From an uncultured Gemmatimonadales bacterium (GTDB lineage: Bacteria; Gemmatimonadota; Gemmatimonadetes; Longimicrobiales; Gaopeijiaceae), in contig CALFPJ010000057.1 in the NCBI GenBank assembly GCA_937919655.1, forward strand, positions 62,001 through 126,000: a stretch of 64,000 bases of DNA. Direction: 5' to 3'. Shown here piece by piece: positions 34,312 to 44,203 of this stretch; the stretch's first letter is position 1; every line of letters starts with the position of its first letter. Under the pieces are notes generated by a model that saw only the letters and a list, made by a program, of their open reading frames with translations, was not told where the DNA came from and ran no database searches. The translations under genes were made by a program, and so were the position numbers.

Positions 34312-36579
34312 GTGATGATGTCTAAGTTGAGGCTTTCCTCCAGTACCGTCCTGTTGAGCGTCTTCCTGTCCGCCTGTGGTGGGTCTGCGGCCTCGGTGCC
34401 TCTGCCTCCCGCGCCTGTGATTGATGCTCCCGCCGTAGTGCCGATGCCGGCGGAGGCTCCGATCACGGCGCCTGCCCCGTTTGTGTTTGGGGTGGACTTC
34501 GACACCGTCCGTGCCGGAGCCTTCGATCAGGGCAAGATGTGGACGTTTGAGTCCCCTCCGGTCGACTACATCGAGGCGACCTACGGATTCCGGCCCGACG
34601 CGGCGTGGTTCGAAAGGGCCCGCTTGGGGGCGCTCCGTATTCCGAGCTGCTCGGCGTCGTTTGTCTCGCCCAACGGGCTCGTGATGACGAACCACCATTG
34701 CGCGCGTGAGTTCGTATCGCAGGTCTCAGGCGAAGGAGAGTCCCTCCTCGACGACGGGTTTGTCGCGAGCGATCTCGCAGACGAACGAGCAGTGGAAGAT
34801 TTCGAAGCAGACCAGTTGGTCGAAATCGTGGACGTTACCGAAGAGGTGAACGCGAGCCTCGATGCCCTGCCTTCGGAGGAGCGAAGCGACGCGCGCGAGG
34901 CTCTGCTGGAGGAAATAGAGGCACGGATCTTGGACGGGCGGGGCGGAGAAGATGCGGGCTTCGCGGTCGAGATGATCTCGCTCTACAACGGTGGGCGCAC
35001 CTCGGCCTACGTCTTTCGGCGTTATACCAACGTGAAGCTGGTCATGGCGCCGGAGGTGCAGATCGGCTTCTTCGGTGGCGATGCGGACAACTTCACCTAT
35101 CCGCGCTACAACCTCGACTTCTCGTTTTTTCGTGTATACAACGACGATGGGAGCCCGCTCTCCACAGAACACTATTTCCCGTTCGACGCCGATGGCCTAG
35201 CCGAAGGCGACCCGGTCTTTATTGTCGGGAACCCAGGTACGACGCACCGGTTGCAGACCGTTGCCGAATTGGAGTTTCGCCGGGATATCCAGGACCGCTC
35301 CTTGCTTGAGTTGTTCCGCTCTCGTATGGCGATCCTCGACGAGTTTATCAGGGCCCATCCGGAAGAGGCCGAAGAGCGTGACCTCCGCAATGAGTACTTC
35401 AGTCTCAGCAATTCTGAGAAGGCCTATGCCGGTCAGATCGGGGGGTTGCAGGACCCCATCATCATTGCGCGGCGGATGGACACCGAGCGCTCGTTTCAGG
35501 ATGCAATTGCGGCTGACGCGGATCTGAGCGCGCGTTATGGAAGCCTGGTGGCAGATATGGCGGATTTGCAGGAGTTCAAGCGCGGGTCCGCGGGTGTAAT
35601 TGGCGCCTTTTCTGCGTTTGGCAACCCGTATTTGGACGCCTCCACCTTAATCCGTGGATTCTTCGCGCTTCAGGTGATCGCCATGCGTCAGGGCGGCGCG
35701 CCTGCCGAAGACGTCGATGAGATGATGGATGTCGTGCGAGGGACGCCGGACATGCCGGCCGAGCTGGATGCGGCGCTCATGGCCGCTCGATTCCAGGACA
35801 TAATCGATTACCTCGGGCCGGATCATCAGGCCGTGACACAACTCCTGAACGGGAGCACGCCGTTGGAGGTAGCCCGAGGTGTCATTACCGCGTCCGTGAT
35901 GTCCGACTCGGCCCGGGCGGTCTCCGCGCTCGACAATGGGACGGCGTCGCCTGCGGACGCCTCCGTTCAGGCGGTGATTGCGTTCCTGCCCCCCTTCCTA
36001 GAACTCAACTCATTGTTCGTGGAGACGGGTTCTCAGGAGGCAGAGATTTCGGCGGCGCTGGGCCGGGCTCGCTACGAGGTCTACGGCACGGACGTGCCGC
36101 CGGACGCGACGTTCTCGCTCAGGATCGCCGACGGGGTGGTCAGCACCTATGCGTACAACGGCACGGTGGCGCCGCCCTTCACCTCGATGTATGGGCTCTA
36201 CGACCGGCACTTTTCGCACGTTGGCAAGGAGGACTGGGCCCTGCCGGGTCGGTGGCTTCCTGCGCCCGCAGCGTTGGACCTGTCCACGCCCATGAACTTC
36301 GTGTCGACGGCCGACATCATTGGCGGCAACTCAGGTTCGCCGGTGCTGGACCGCGATCTTGAGGTGGTGGGTGTGGTCTTCGACGGTAATATCGAGAGCC
36401 TACCGGGGGACTACATCTACCTTCCGGAACTCAACCGTTCTGTTACCGTGGACGTGCGCGCGATCCTCGAAGCCCTAGCTGAGGTGTACGACCTTGATCG
36501 ACTCGTGCTTGAACTCACCACGGGTGCCCTGGTCGCGACAGAAGCCGAGGCCGATCGGGGAGGGTCCGATGGCCGATAG
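34312..36579 (+). CDS. S46-family dipeptidyl-peptidase (DPP7/DPP11-like), lipoprotein
   Basis: A 755-residue exported serine peptidase. The N terminus has a lipobox (VFLSACGG) followed by a Pro/Ala-rich linker. GLVMTNHHCAR near residue 125 carries the catalytic His, GDADNFTYPRYNLDFSFFRVY near 255 the Asp, and GGNSGSPVLD near 668 the nucleophilic Ser of this chymotrypsin-fold family. The family removes dipeptides from peptide N termini in the periplasm or at the outer membrane. The start may be 34312, 34315 or 34318, which are consecutive ATG codons or near it. Confidence 0.93.
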   Translation: MMMSKLRLSSSTVLLSVFLSACGGSAASVPLPPAPVIDAPAVVPMPAEAPITAPAPFVFGVDFDTVRAGAFDQGKMWTFESPPVDYIEATYGFRPDAAWFERARLGALRIPSCSASFVSPNGLVMTNHHCAREFVSQVSGEGESLLDDGFVASDLADERAVEDFEADQLVEIVDVTEEVNASLDALPSEERSDAREALLEEIEARILDGRGGEDAGFAVEMISLYNGGRTSAYVFRRYTNVKLVMAPEVQIGFFGGDADNFTYPRYNLDFSFFRVYNDDGSPLSTEHYFPFDADGLAEGDPVFIVGNPGTTHRLQTVAELEFRRDIQDRSLLELFRSRMAILDEFIRAHPEEAEERDLRNEYFSLSNSEKAYAGQIGGLQDPIIIARRMDTERSFQDAIAADADLSARYGSLVADMADLQEFKRGSAGVIGAFSAFGNPYLDASTLIRGFFALQVIAMRQGGAPAEDVDEMMDVVRGTPDMPAELDAALMAARFQDIIDYLGPDHQAVTQLLNGSTPLEVARGVITASVMSDSARAVSALDNGTASPADASVQAVIAFLPPFLELNSLFVETGSQEAEISAALGRARYEVYGTDVPPDATFSLRIADGVVSTYAYNGTVAPPFTSMYGLYDRHFSHVGKEDWALPGRWLPAPAALDLSTPMNFVSTADIIGGNSGSPVLDRDLEVVGVVFDGNIESLPGDYIYLPELNRSVTVDVRAILEALAEVYDLDRLVLELTTGALVATEAEADRGGSDGR

Positions 36580-36829
36580 CTTGTCCAATAGCCTCGCCAG
36601 CGTCTGCTCAAAGGCGTTTATTTCACAGCGTTGTACCGGTAGGCGATGACCGGTGAGGCCGGTTGTTTCGATCCCAACATCATGGGCAACACCTTCCGGC
36701 GCAGGAGCTAATCCGGGCGGCTCGCCGGGGGTGAAACACCCCTCTAATTTGAATCCCCAAGTGATTGAAGCGGGGCCCTCTGCCGTAAGGCGGGGGGCCT
36801 CGAATCATCAATATTTGGGAGGATTCGGA

Positions 36830-38911
36830 ATGGCAGCGGCCAAGGAGTACACCACCGACTACATCCGCAACGTCGCGGTTCTCGGGCACGGTGGGTCCGG
36901 TAAAACGAGCCTTGTCGACGCGCTCTGTTTCGTTTCGGGCACCTCCAATCGGCACGGAGATGTGGGAGATGGGACTGCCCTCACGATGCACACCCCAGAA
37001 GAACACACCCACGAGATTTCAATCCAGATGACGCCGGCGTATGCCGAGCACCGTGACACGAAGATCAACCTCCTCGACACGCCGGGATTCCTGGACTTCA
37101 TGGGTGAGACCCTGGCGGCGGTACGGGTGGCGGACGCAGCCATCATTGTGGTGAGCGCCACCGCGGGGGTCGAGGTGGGCACCGAGCGTGTTTGGGAGTA
37201 CTGCGAGGCCCGAGGGATTCCTCGAATATTTTTTGTCTCCATGATGGACAAGGATCTCGCCGACTTCGACCGTGTGTTCAAGCAAATCAAGGAGCTCTCG
37301 GCGAGCGCGATGCCTGTGGAGATCCCGATAGGCGAAGGCGCTGACTTTTCCGGGATCATCAACCTCTTCAGTGAACGAGCGCATATGTTCACGAAGGGCA
37401 CGACGACTGGGGAGTACACGGAGGGCGACATTCCCGATTCGCTCAAGGACAAGGAGGCGCAGTGGGAGACCGAGTTGCAGGAGGCTCTCGCCACCACCAA
37501 TGAGTCGTTGCTCGAGACGTATCTAGAGGGCGGGCACATCTCCCGGGAGGAGGCGATCGATGCCATGGCGCTCAGCATGTCTCGGGGTGAGGTCGTTCCC
37601 GTCTTCTGCGGCTCCGGCACCCTCACATACGGAGTTCGTGCGCTGCTGAGGAAGCTGGTCGAGCTATGTCCCAGTCCCGCCGAAGCGCGTCGTGAATTTG
37701 TTGGCGATACCCAGTTGGTCGCTGACGATGATGGGCCCTTGGCAGCACTGGTATTCAAGACCGCCGCAGAACCACACGTCGGGGAGCTTTCCTTCTTCCG
37801 TATCTTCTCGGGTTCGGTGGCGAGCGGAGTGGAGGTCGTCAACGCGTCTGACGGTCAAGCCGAGAAGCTCAATCACTTGAGCATTCCGATGGGCAAGGAA
37901 CGGCATGAGGTGACCCGGCTCCACGCGGGTGATATCGGCGTGGTGGCGAAGCTGAAGCACACGCACACGAACGACAGTCTGAACCAAAAGGGCCGCAATC
38001 TGGCGCTAGAGAAGATCCAGTTTCCGGCGGCTGACATTTCGGTCGCCATCAAGGGTGTGACCCGCGCCGACGAGGACAAACTCGGTGAGGTGATTCCGAA
38101 GCTGCATGAGGAGGACCCGACCTTTTCAGCGGCGTTCAACGCTGAACTCCACCAGACCATCGCGCGAGGCACGGGGGAGATGCATCTGGAGATTCAGTTT
38201 GAGCGTATGGCAAGAAAGTACGGTGTGAAGGTAGAGACCGAGCAGCCCCGCATTGCCTACCGTGAGACCCTTTCCAGGACCGCCGAAGGGCAGGGGCGGC
38301 ACAAGAAGCAGTCGGGTGGCCGAGGTCAGTTCGGTGACTGCTGGATTCGTTTGTCACCCAAGCCGACTGGAGCCGGCTACGAGTTTGTGGATTCCATCAA
38401 GGGAGGCGCCATCCCAGGCAAGTACCTCCCGTCGGTGGACCGGGGCATTCAGGAGGCTGCGGAGCGGGGCGTGATTGCGGGGTTCCCTCTCGTCGACTTT
38501 GCGGCGGAATGTTACGACGGGTCCTACCATGCGGTCGACTCGTCTGATATCGCGTTTAAGATGGCGGGCGCAGCCGCGTTCAGGTCCGTCTCGGAGAAGT
38601 GCGGACCGCAGCTTTTGGAACCGATCATGGCGGTTGCGGTGACCACGCCGGACTAATACGTGGGGGACATCATGGGTGACCTGACGTCTCGGCGCGGAAA
38701 GGTGCAAGGGATGGATCCATTAGGTGGGCGCACCACGATTCATGCGATGGTGCCTGAGGCCGAGCTTTATCGTTATGCGGCCACGCTGAGGTCGATCACT
38801 CAGGGACGTGGGCACCACGAGCGTAAGGTGGCAGGATACGAGCCGGCGCCGCCCGACGTTGCGAAAAAGGTCGCTAAAGAGCGGGCCGCGGCAGCCGCTG
38901 AGGCGCACTAG
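36830..38911 (+). pseudogene. elongation factor G paralogue (EF-G2-like) interrupted by one in-frame TAA
   Basis: A 694-codon frame from ATG 36830 (site ggagga) encodes a full EF-G-like GTPase: P-loop GHGGSGKTSL, LLDTPGFLDF (G3), VSMMDKD in the G4 position where EF-G has NKxD, then domains II-IV. At 38654-38656 a TAA sits between TPD and YVGDIMGDL, a segment highly conserved in EF-G where Glu is usual. The frame resumes unchanged to TAG 38911 and encodes most of domain V. Without readthrough, the product would end after 608 residues. The G1 sequence GHGG and the divergent switch region suggest an EF-G2-type paralogue, not the main translocase. Confidence 0.8.
38672..38911 (+). CDS. EF-G domain V fragment, possibly made by re-initiation
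   Basis: After the internal TAA, an ATG at 38672 follows gtgggggac by 3 bases, and GTG 38660 is also in frame. Either could begin a peptide of 79-83 residues (GRTTIHAMVPEAELYRYAATL region) covering EF-G domain V. Whether a free domain V complements the first part is unknown. This entry is the second piece of the interrupted gene, not an independent gene. Confidence 0.45.
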   Translation: MGDLTSRRGKVQGMDPLGGRTTIHAMVPEAELYRYAATLRSITQGRGHHERKVAGYEPAPPDVAKKVAKERAAAAAEAH

Positions 38912-38936
38912 CACACTGCTGAAGAGCGACCAGGGA

Positions 38937-38974
38937 ACGAGCGGCGGCGCGACTTGGGTTGCGGCGCCGCTCGT
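38937..38974 (+). terminator. long hairpin downstream of the EF-G paralogue
   Basis: A 14-bp inverted repeat with one mismatch (acgagcggcggcgc / gcggcgccgctcgt) and a 10-base loop. It lies 25 bases after the EF-G stop and before a convergent gene. There is no U-run, so it is a terminator-like or 3'-end-protecting structure. Confidence 0.45.
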
Positions 38975-38982
38975 CGCGAACG

Positions 38983-39033
38983 GGCCGACGCGCATGGCCG
39001 ACGCGTAGGGCGACGCGTATGGCCGACGCGGAT
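38983..39033. repeat. short tandem repeat, four units of 12-13 bp
   Basis: Four near-identical units follow one another: ggccgacgcgcat, ggccgacgcgta, gggcgacgcgtat, ggccgacgcggat. The array lies in the gap between the EF-G paralogue and the convergent DUF1569 gene, directly after the hairpin at 38937-38974. No protein is encoded. Confidence 0.75.
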
Positions 39034-39055
39034 GAAAGGGGACCCGATGTGGGTG

Positions 39056-39511
39056 TCAGGCTCCGAATTGCCGCAGGTGATGGTCGAGGTGGCGATATCC
39101 CCACCGACCCCATTCGCCGGGTGTGAGGTGGCCAAAGGCCGGGTGAGGGGCCAGGCGTTCCCCCTTCGACGAGACGAAGCGGACCACAAGCGCCTCAAGC
39201 GCCCCCATATCTTTAGCGAAGTCACCGGGTGGGGTGCCGCCCTGCTCCTGATCGAATTCGGGCAGCGTCTTGGCCCCGTGGGGCCAGGTGATCGGAAGGC
39301 TGAGCGCGGCGAAACGGATTACGGTACGGTAGAGAACCGTCCCGATTCGCCTGGACGGAAGATCACCGAGACTTGCCCTGAAGGCGTCACTCAGGTGGCA
39401 AACGGCGCCGTGACAGGACATTCGGCCCCACTGCCGCTGCGCGTCAGGCGTCAGGTGACCGAGCCTTGCGGTCACCTCGCGACAGTCTGCGGAATTGAAG
39501 ATCGAGTTCAT
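39056..39511 (-). CDS. DUF1569 / DinB-like protein
   Basis: A 151-residue soluble protein. WGRMSCHGAVCHLSDAFRASLGD near residue 30 and the C-terminal HPAFGHLTPGEWGRWGYRHLDHHLRQFG are the DUF1569 landmarks: scattered His residues of a DinB-like four-helix bundle, which often binds metal. The function is unknown; DinB-like proteins are often thiol-dependent transferases. Translation most likely starts at ATG 39511 (NSIFN); an open frame to 39766 has no family similarity. It is divergent from sdhC. Confidence 0.75.
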   Translation of the reverse strand: MNSIFNSADCREVTARLGHLTPDAQRQWGRMSCHGAVCHLSDAFRASLGDLPSRRIGTVLYRTVIRFAALSLPITWPHGAKTLPEFDQEQGGTPPGDFAKDMGALEALVVRFVSSKGERLAPHPAFGHLTPGEWGRWGYRHLDHHLRQFGA

Positions 39512-39688
39512 GGTGGGAATTTTGCGGCTGTCGCTGCGAATGCCAAATGTGGGCCGGTTTGGACGTTGCCGTGGGCGCCATTGTCGGCATATTACCATGA
39601 CCCGCCAAGTTGTTGAAATCGACGCAGTTCGACCCCTTTGAAGCCTGCAACTTTCATCCGGTGCTGAAGCACTGTAGAAAGGTGATCC

Positions 39689-40501
39689 ATGCCGTCCAAA
39701 GTCACTGCCCTTCCGGTCAAACGAACCTTCGGGCAGACCATGCGCGACGATGCGTGGTGGGTGCAACCCGTCATCGTCTTCATCGGTTTTTCAGCCTTCA
39801 TCGTGTACTCGACCTGGGCTGCGTTCCAGGGTGTGAACTACATGTCGGGGAACCTTCTGTCGCCGTTTTACTCTCCGGAGATCTGGGGTAGCTCGCACCA
39901 CGCGATGATCCAGGCGGATGGCCCTCCAGGGTGGTGGCCAGGATTCATGCCGTATTCGCCGGCGTTCCTGATCTTGTGGGCGCCCGTGAGCTTCCGATTG
40001 ACGTGCTATTACTACCGGGGGGCCTACTATAAGGCGTTCTGGGCCGACCCGATCAACTGTTCAGTGGGTGAGCCCCGCAACAGCTACCTAGGCGAGCGGC
40101 ATCTGCCGCTGATCGTCCAGAATCTCCACCGCTACACGATCCCGTTTGCGTTCTTGTTGCTCGTCTTCCTGACGCACGATGCCTGGAAGGCACTTTGGTT
40201 CGAGGTCGAGGGGGTGGGCGGTGAAGAATTCGGCGTGAGCATCGGCACGATCGTTCTGACGCTCAATGTAATTTTCCTGAGCAGCTACACCTTCGGGTGC
40301 CACTCCATACGCCATCTGGCTGGCGGTGCGATCGATGTCCTGTCCCGTCGGCCCGTCCGGAAGGTCGCGTACGACTGTATCACCTGCCTCAACAAGCGAC
40401 ACATGATGTTCGCGTGGATGAGTCTGATTTGGGTTGGATTCACCGATGTCTACGTCAGGATGTGCGCGATGGGTATCTGGGTTGACTGGAGGCTCTTCTA
40501 A
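39689..40501 (+). CDS. sdhC: succinate dehydrogenase membrane anchor subunit, large single-subunit type
   Basis: A 270-residue protein with about five membrane helices and several in-helix His residues (SSHHAMIQ, QNLHRYTIPF, FGCHSIRHLAGG, NKRHMMFAW) that could ligate heme b. It is about twice the length of classical SdhC or SdhD and resembles the single roughly 270-residue anchor of the mycobacterial Sdh1 complex, which has the same gene order C-A-B. A ribosome binding site (aaaggtg) precedes ATG 39689. Its TAA overlaps the sdhA ATG. Confidence 0.82.
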   Translation: MPSKVTALPVKRTFGQTMRDDAWWVQPVIVFIGFSAFIVYSTWAAFQGVNYMSGNLLSPFYSPEIWGSSHHAMIQADGPPGWWPGFMPYSPAFLILWAPVSFRLTCYYYRGAYYKAFWADPINCSVGEPRNSYLGERHLPLIVQNLHRYTIPFAFLLLVFLTHDAWKALWFEVEGVGGEEFGVSIGTIVLTLNVIFLSSYTFGCHSIRHLAGGAIDVLSRRPVRKVAYDCITCLNKRHMMFAWMSLIWVGFTDVYVRMCAMGIWVDWRLF

Positions 40502-42321
40502 TGGCCGACCACAAGGTAGTCGAGCACGATGTGCTCGTGATCGGGGCGGGCGGCGCCGGCCTTCGGGCGGCGATTGAGGCAGCTTCAGCCGGGGTTTCGG
40601 TCGGGCTGATTTGCAAGTCGCTTCTCGGGAAAGCCCACACGGTGATGGCGGAGGGCGGCGTGGCCGCAGCGCTCGCCAATGCCGACGAACGCGACAGTTG
40701 GAAGGTCCACTTCGCCGACACCATGCGCGGGGGGCAGTACCTCAACAACTGGCGCATGGCAGAGTTGCACGCCAAAGAGGCTCCAGACCGAGTCCGCGAG
40801 TTGGAGGGGTGGGGCGCGCTTATGGATCGAACGCCCGACGGGAAGATGAACCAGCGCAACTTCGGTGGTCACGCTTATCCACGCCTGGCCCACGTCGGAG
40901 ACCGAACCGGCCTGGAGATGATCCGTACGCTCCAGGACCACAGCATCCATCAGGACATCGACGTCCACATGGAAGTCACCGTGCACAAGTTGTTCAAGGA
41001 CGGTGATCGGGTTGCCGGCGCATTTGCCTACGACCGGGGCACCGGCGAATTCATGGTCTTCAAGGCGAAGGCCGTGGTGATGGCCACCGGTGGTATCGGC
41101 CGGGCCTTCCTGGTGACCAGCAACAGCTGGGAGTACACCGGAGATGGCCACGCCCTCGCGTATCACGCGGGTGCCGAATTGGTGGACATGGAGTTCATCC
41201 AGTTCCATCCCACCGGCATGGTCTGGCCCCCGTCCGTGCGCGGGATCCTTGTCACAGAAGGTGTGCGCGGTGAAGGCGGCATCCTGAAGAACAGCGAAGG
41301 CAAGCGCTTCATGTTCGATGACATCCCGCCGCTTTATCAGGGCTCGACGGCGGACACGCCGGAAGAGGGCTGGCGGTATGTCATTGGCGATCGCGACGCG
41401 CGTAGACCACCTGAGCTGCTCACGCGAGACCATGTGGCCCGCAAGATCACGAAGGAAGTCAAAGAAGGCCGGGGGAGCCCGCATGGAGGAGCCTTCCTCG
41501 ACATCGCCTGGATCAAGGAGCACATCAAAGACTCCGAGGCCCATATCAAGAAGAAACTCCCGAGCATGTATCACCAGTTCAAAGAGCTGGCCGGCATCGA
41601 CATCACGAAGGAGCCGATGGAGGTGGGCCCAACCACGCACTACGTGATGGGCGGGATCAAGGTGGATGGAGACACTCAGATGGCGACCACGGTGCCTGGA
41701 CTTTTCGCGGCGGGTGAGTGCGCGGGAGGCCTACACGGTGCGAACCGTTTGGGTGGAAACTCGTTGTCCGACCTCTTGGTGTTCGGGAAACGCGCGGGTG
41801 AATACGCGGCCAAGTTTGCTCAGGAGAACCCGAGCTTCACGGTCAGTGACGATCAAATTGCTGTCGCAGAGGCAGAGGCGATCGCCCCGCTGTCACGCGA
41901 TCCCGGCGCCGATGTGGGTCCGTACCGGCTGCAGGCGGAGCTACAGAAGCTCATGCAGGACAAGGCGGGGATTGCTCGTGAGGAGGAGGGGCTTAAAGAG
42001 GCTCACGAGGAGCTTCTTCAACTCAAGGCACGGGCGGAAGTCATGGGCTCGGGTGGCAGTCGGGACTACAACCCGGGTTGGCATACCGCGCTCGACCTTC
42101 ACAACCTGATGACGGTAGCCGAGGCGGTTGTTGTCGCGGCCGAGGCGCGTCAGGAGAGCAGAGGCGCACACTCGCGGATCGACCATCTCGAGAAGAAGAA
42201 AGAGTGGGGCACCTTCAACCACGTGATCAAGAAGGGCTCGGGTGGAGAGATGGAGATCCGTCGCGAACCGATCCCAGAAATTCGTCAGGAACTCAAAGAC
42301 ATCATCGAGGAGCAGGGCTGA
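40501..42321 (+). CDS. sdhA: succinate dehydrogenase/fumarate reductase flavoprotein subunit
   Basis: A 606-residue flavoprotein. VLVIGAGGAGLRAAIEAA is the FAD-binding dinucleotide motif, SLLGKAHTVMAEGG holds the usual His for covalent FAD (the AHTVMAEGG form), and FIQFHPTG and TEGVRGEGGIL are substrate-domain motifs. The catalytic Arg lies in the HGANRLGGNSLSDL region near 415. It oxidises succinate to fumarate and passes electrons to SdhB. It overlaps sdhC and sdhB by 1 base on each side. Confidence 0.96.
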   Translation: MADHKVVEHDVLVIGAGGAGLRAAIEAASAGVSVGLICKSLLGKAHTVMAEGGVAAALANADERDSWKVHFADTMRGGQYLNNWRMAELHAKEAPDRVRELEGWGALMDRTPDGKMNQRNFGGHAYPRLAHVGDRTGLEMIRTLQDHSIHQDIDVHMEVTVHKLFKDGDRVAGAFAYDRGTGEFMVFKAKAVVMATGGIGRAFLVTSNSWEYTGDGHALAYHAGAELVDMEFIQFHPTGMVWPPSVRGILVTEGVRGEGGILKNSEGKRFMFDDIPPLYQGSTADTPEEGWRYVIGDRDARRPPELLTRDHVARKITKEVKEGRGSPHGGAFLDIAWIKEHIKDSEAHIKKKLPSMYHQFKELAGIDITKEPMEVGPTTHYVMGGIKVDGDTQMATTVPGLFAAGECAGGLHGANRLGGNSLSDLLVFGKRAGEYAAKFAQENPSFTVSDDQIAVAEAEAIAPLSRDPGADVGPYRLQAELQKLMQDKAGIAREEEGLKEAHEELLQLKARAEVMGSGGSRDYNPGWHTALDLHNLMTVAEAVVVAAEARQESRGAHSRIDHLEKKKEWGTFNHVIKKGSGGEMEIRREPIPEIRQELKDIIEEQG

Positions 42322-43064
42322 TGAAGACCGCTACGTTCAAGGTCTGGCGCGGCAACTCGGATGGCGGCGACTTCCAGTCATACGAGGTAGAGCTAGACCA
42401 CGGGTACGTGGTGCTGGACGCGATTCACCAGATCCAGGCTGAACAGGCCAACGACATGGCCGTGCGTTGGAACTGTAAGGCGGGCAAGTGTGGATCGTGC
42501 TCTGCCGAGGTCAACGGACAGCCACGGCTGATGTGCATGACCCGTTGTGACGACCTGGACTTGGACAAGCCCGTCACGGTCGAGCCAATGCGGACGTTCC
42601 CCGTGATCAAGGATCTGGTCACGGACGTGTCGTGGAATTACGAGGTGAAGGCGTCGATCGCGAAGTTCGCGCCCAAGCCGTCCGACCAAGACGACGGTAC
42701 GTGGTACATGGAGCAGTACGACGTCGAGCGGCCTCAGGAGTTCCGGAAGTGCATCGAGTGCTTCTTGTGCCAGGACGTTTGTCACGTGCTGCGGGATCAC
42801 CACATGCACGACGAATTCGCCGGGCCGCGCCACTTCGTATACACGGCGAATATGGAGATGAACCCGATCGACGTGGGCGATCGGGTTGTATCGCTCCGCG
42901 ACGAACTGGGGCTCGGCTACTGCAACATTACAAAGTGCTGCACCAAGGTTTGCCCTGAAGGGATCGCGATCACTGACAACGCCATCATCCCCCTGAAAGA
43001 GCGGGTGGTGGATCGTTCATATGATCCGATCGCGGCATTGATCAGCATGGTGAAGGGCGGGTAG
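42321..43064 (+). CDS. sdhB: succinate dehydrogenase/fumarate reductase iron-sulfur subunit
   Basis: A 247-residue protein with three cluster motifs: [21 protein letters not shown] near residue 55 for [2Fe-2S], [13 protein letters not shown] near 145 for [4Fe-4S], and [14 protein letters not shown] near 200 for [3Fe-4S]. I start it at ATG 42321, which overlaps the sdhA stop; the frame continues upstream to 42078 only as a shadow. It completes the sdhCAB operon. Confidence 0.96.
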   Translation: MKTATFKVWRGNSDGGDFQSYEVELDHGYVVLDAIHQIQAEQANDMAVRWNCKAGKCGSCSAEVNGQPRLMCMTRCDDLDLDKPVTVEPMRTFPVIKDLVTDVSWNYEVKASIAKFAPKPSDQDDGTWYMEQYDVERPQEFRKCIECFLCQDVCHVLRDHHMHDEFAGPRHFVYTANMEMNPIDVGDRVVSLRDELGLGYCNITKCCTKVCPEGIAITDNAIIPLKERVVDRSYDPIAALISMVKGG

Positions 43065-43108
43065 CGCACGACTTTCTCCGCTCTTCACGTTATCGCCGAG
43101 ACGCCCAT

Positions 43109-44143
43109 ATGGAATTAGGCCTCTGCACTTTTGCGGAAGTCCCGCTCGACCCCGCCACCGGGAGCCCGACGGGGTCCGGCCTGCGTATGCAGCACCTGCT
43201 CGAAGAAATGGCGCTGGCGGACCAGGTCGGACTCGACGTCTTCGCCATAGGTGAGCACCACCGACCGGACTTCATCATCTCGTCCCCGGCCGTGGCGTTG
43301 GCCGCCGGTGCCGCGCTGACGAAGAACATTCGTCTCAGCAGTGCCGTGACGGTCTTGAGCTCGGACGACCCCGTGCGGGTTTTTCAGGACTTTGCCACGC
43401 TCGACCTGATTTCAGGCGGGCGCGCGGAGATCATGGCGGGGCGAGGGTCGTTCATCGAGTCGTTTCCGCTCTTCGGATATTCGCTCGACGACTACGATAC
43501 ACTTTTTTCCGAAAAGCTCGAGCTGCTTCTCAAGCTTCGCGAGGGCGAACACACCACCTGGAGTGGCCGACACCGATCGCCGCTTCGCGAACAAGGGGTG
43601 TATCCGCGTCCCGAGCAGCAGTCCCTGCCCGTATGGGTTGCGGTGGGAGGAACACCCCAATCCGTCCTTCGCGCCGCCACCCTCGGTCTGCCTTTGGCGA
43701 TTGCCATCATCGGCGGCGAGCCCGAGCGCTTTGTCCCCTTGGTGGATCTATACCGTGACACGGCGACACGGGCTGGGCACGATGCGTCCAAGCTGCCCAT
43801 CAGTATCAACTCACACGGCTTCATCGCTGAAGATTCGCAGGACGCGAACGACACGTTCTTTCCACCTTATGCCGAGATGATGACGCGCATTGGCCGCGAG
43901 CGTGGCTGGCCGCCGACCACACGGGCTCAATTCGATTCCATGGTGTCACCGCGAGGAGCGTTAGCGGTCGGCGACCCGCAGCAGGTCATCGACAAGATTC
44001 TTTTCCAATATGAGATCTTCAAGAACGACCGTTTCTTGGTTCAGATGGCGTTCGGAAACGTGCCGCACACGAAGCTCATGAAGGCGATTGAGCTTTTTGG
44101 GACAGTCGTGGCCCCGGCGGTGAGGAAGGCGACGGCGGGCTGA
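43109..44143 (+). CDS. LLM-class flavin-dependent monooxygenase
   Basis: A 344-residue luciferase-like TIM-barrel protein. [11 protein letters not shown] near residue 48, [34 protein letters not shown] near 80-115 (given only as position markers) and [17 protein letters not shown] near 170 are typical of bacterial LLM oxidoreductases that use FMNH2 and oxygen. No partner reductase is adjacent. The substrate is unknown; alkane, sulfonate or aldehyde oxidation are all possible. Confidence 0.88.
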   Translation: MELGLCTFAEVPLDPATGSPTGSGLRMQHLLEEMALADQVGLDVFAIGEHHRPDFIISSPAVALAAGAALTKNIRLSSAVTVLSSDDPVRVFQDFATLDLISGGRAEIMAGRGSFIESFPLFGYSLDDYDTLFSEKLELLLKLREGEHTTWSGRHRSPLREQGVYPRPEQQSLPVWVAVGGTPQSVLRAATLGLPLAIAIIGGEPERFVPLVDLYRDTATRAGHDASKLPISINSHGFIAEDSQDANDTFFPPYAEMMTRIGRERGWPPTTRAQFDSMVSPRGALAVGDPQQVIDKILFQYEIFKNDRFLVQMAFGNVPHTKLMKAIELFGTVVAPAVRKATAG

Positions 44144-44170
44144 TTCGTAGCGGGCGCCGGTAGTGGCCCC

Positions 44171-44176
44171 TAAATT
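44171..44176 (+). promoter_or_regulatory. -10-like element upstream of the acetamidase gene
   Basis: TAAATT in the context ccccTAAATTGGAG lies 27 bases before the TTG start. Similar elements precede other genes here (ctTAGATTGGGG at 51702 ahead of tdh, tgTATATTGGGG at 57552 ahead of oleA). No -35 hexamer is evident. Confidence 0.3.
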
Positions 44177-44203
44177 GGAGCCTTCCCTCTACCTGGATTC
44201 GTC

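Noticed and set aside
38654-38656. Reassignment of TAA to an amino acid in this organism
   Set aside because: TAA ends several intact genes (884, 10512, 30832, 40501 and the minus-strand gene ending at 26627). At 40501 readthrough would clash with the overlapping sdhA start.
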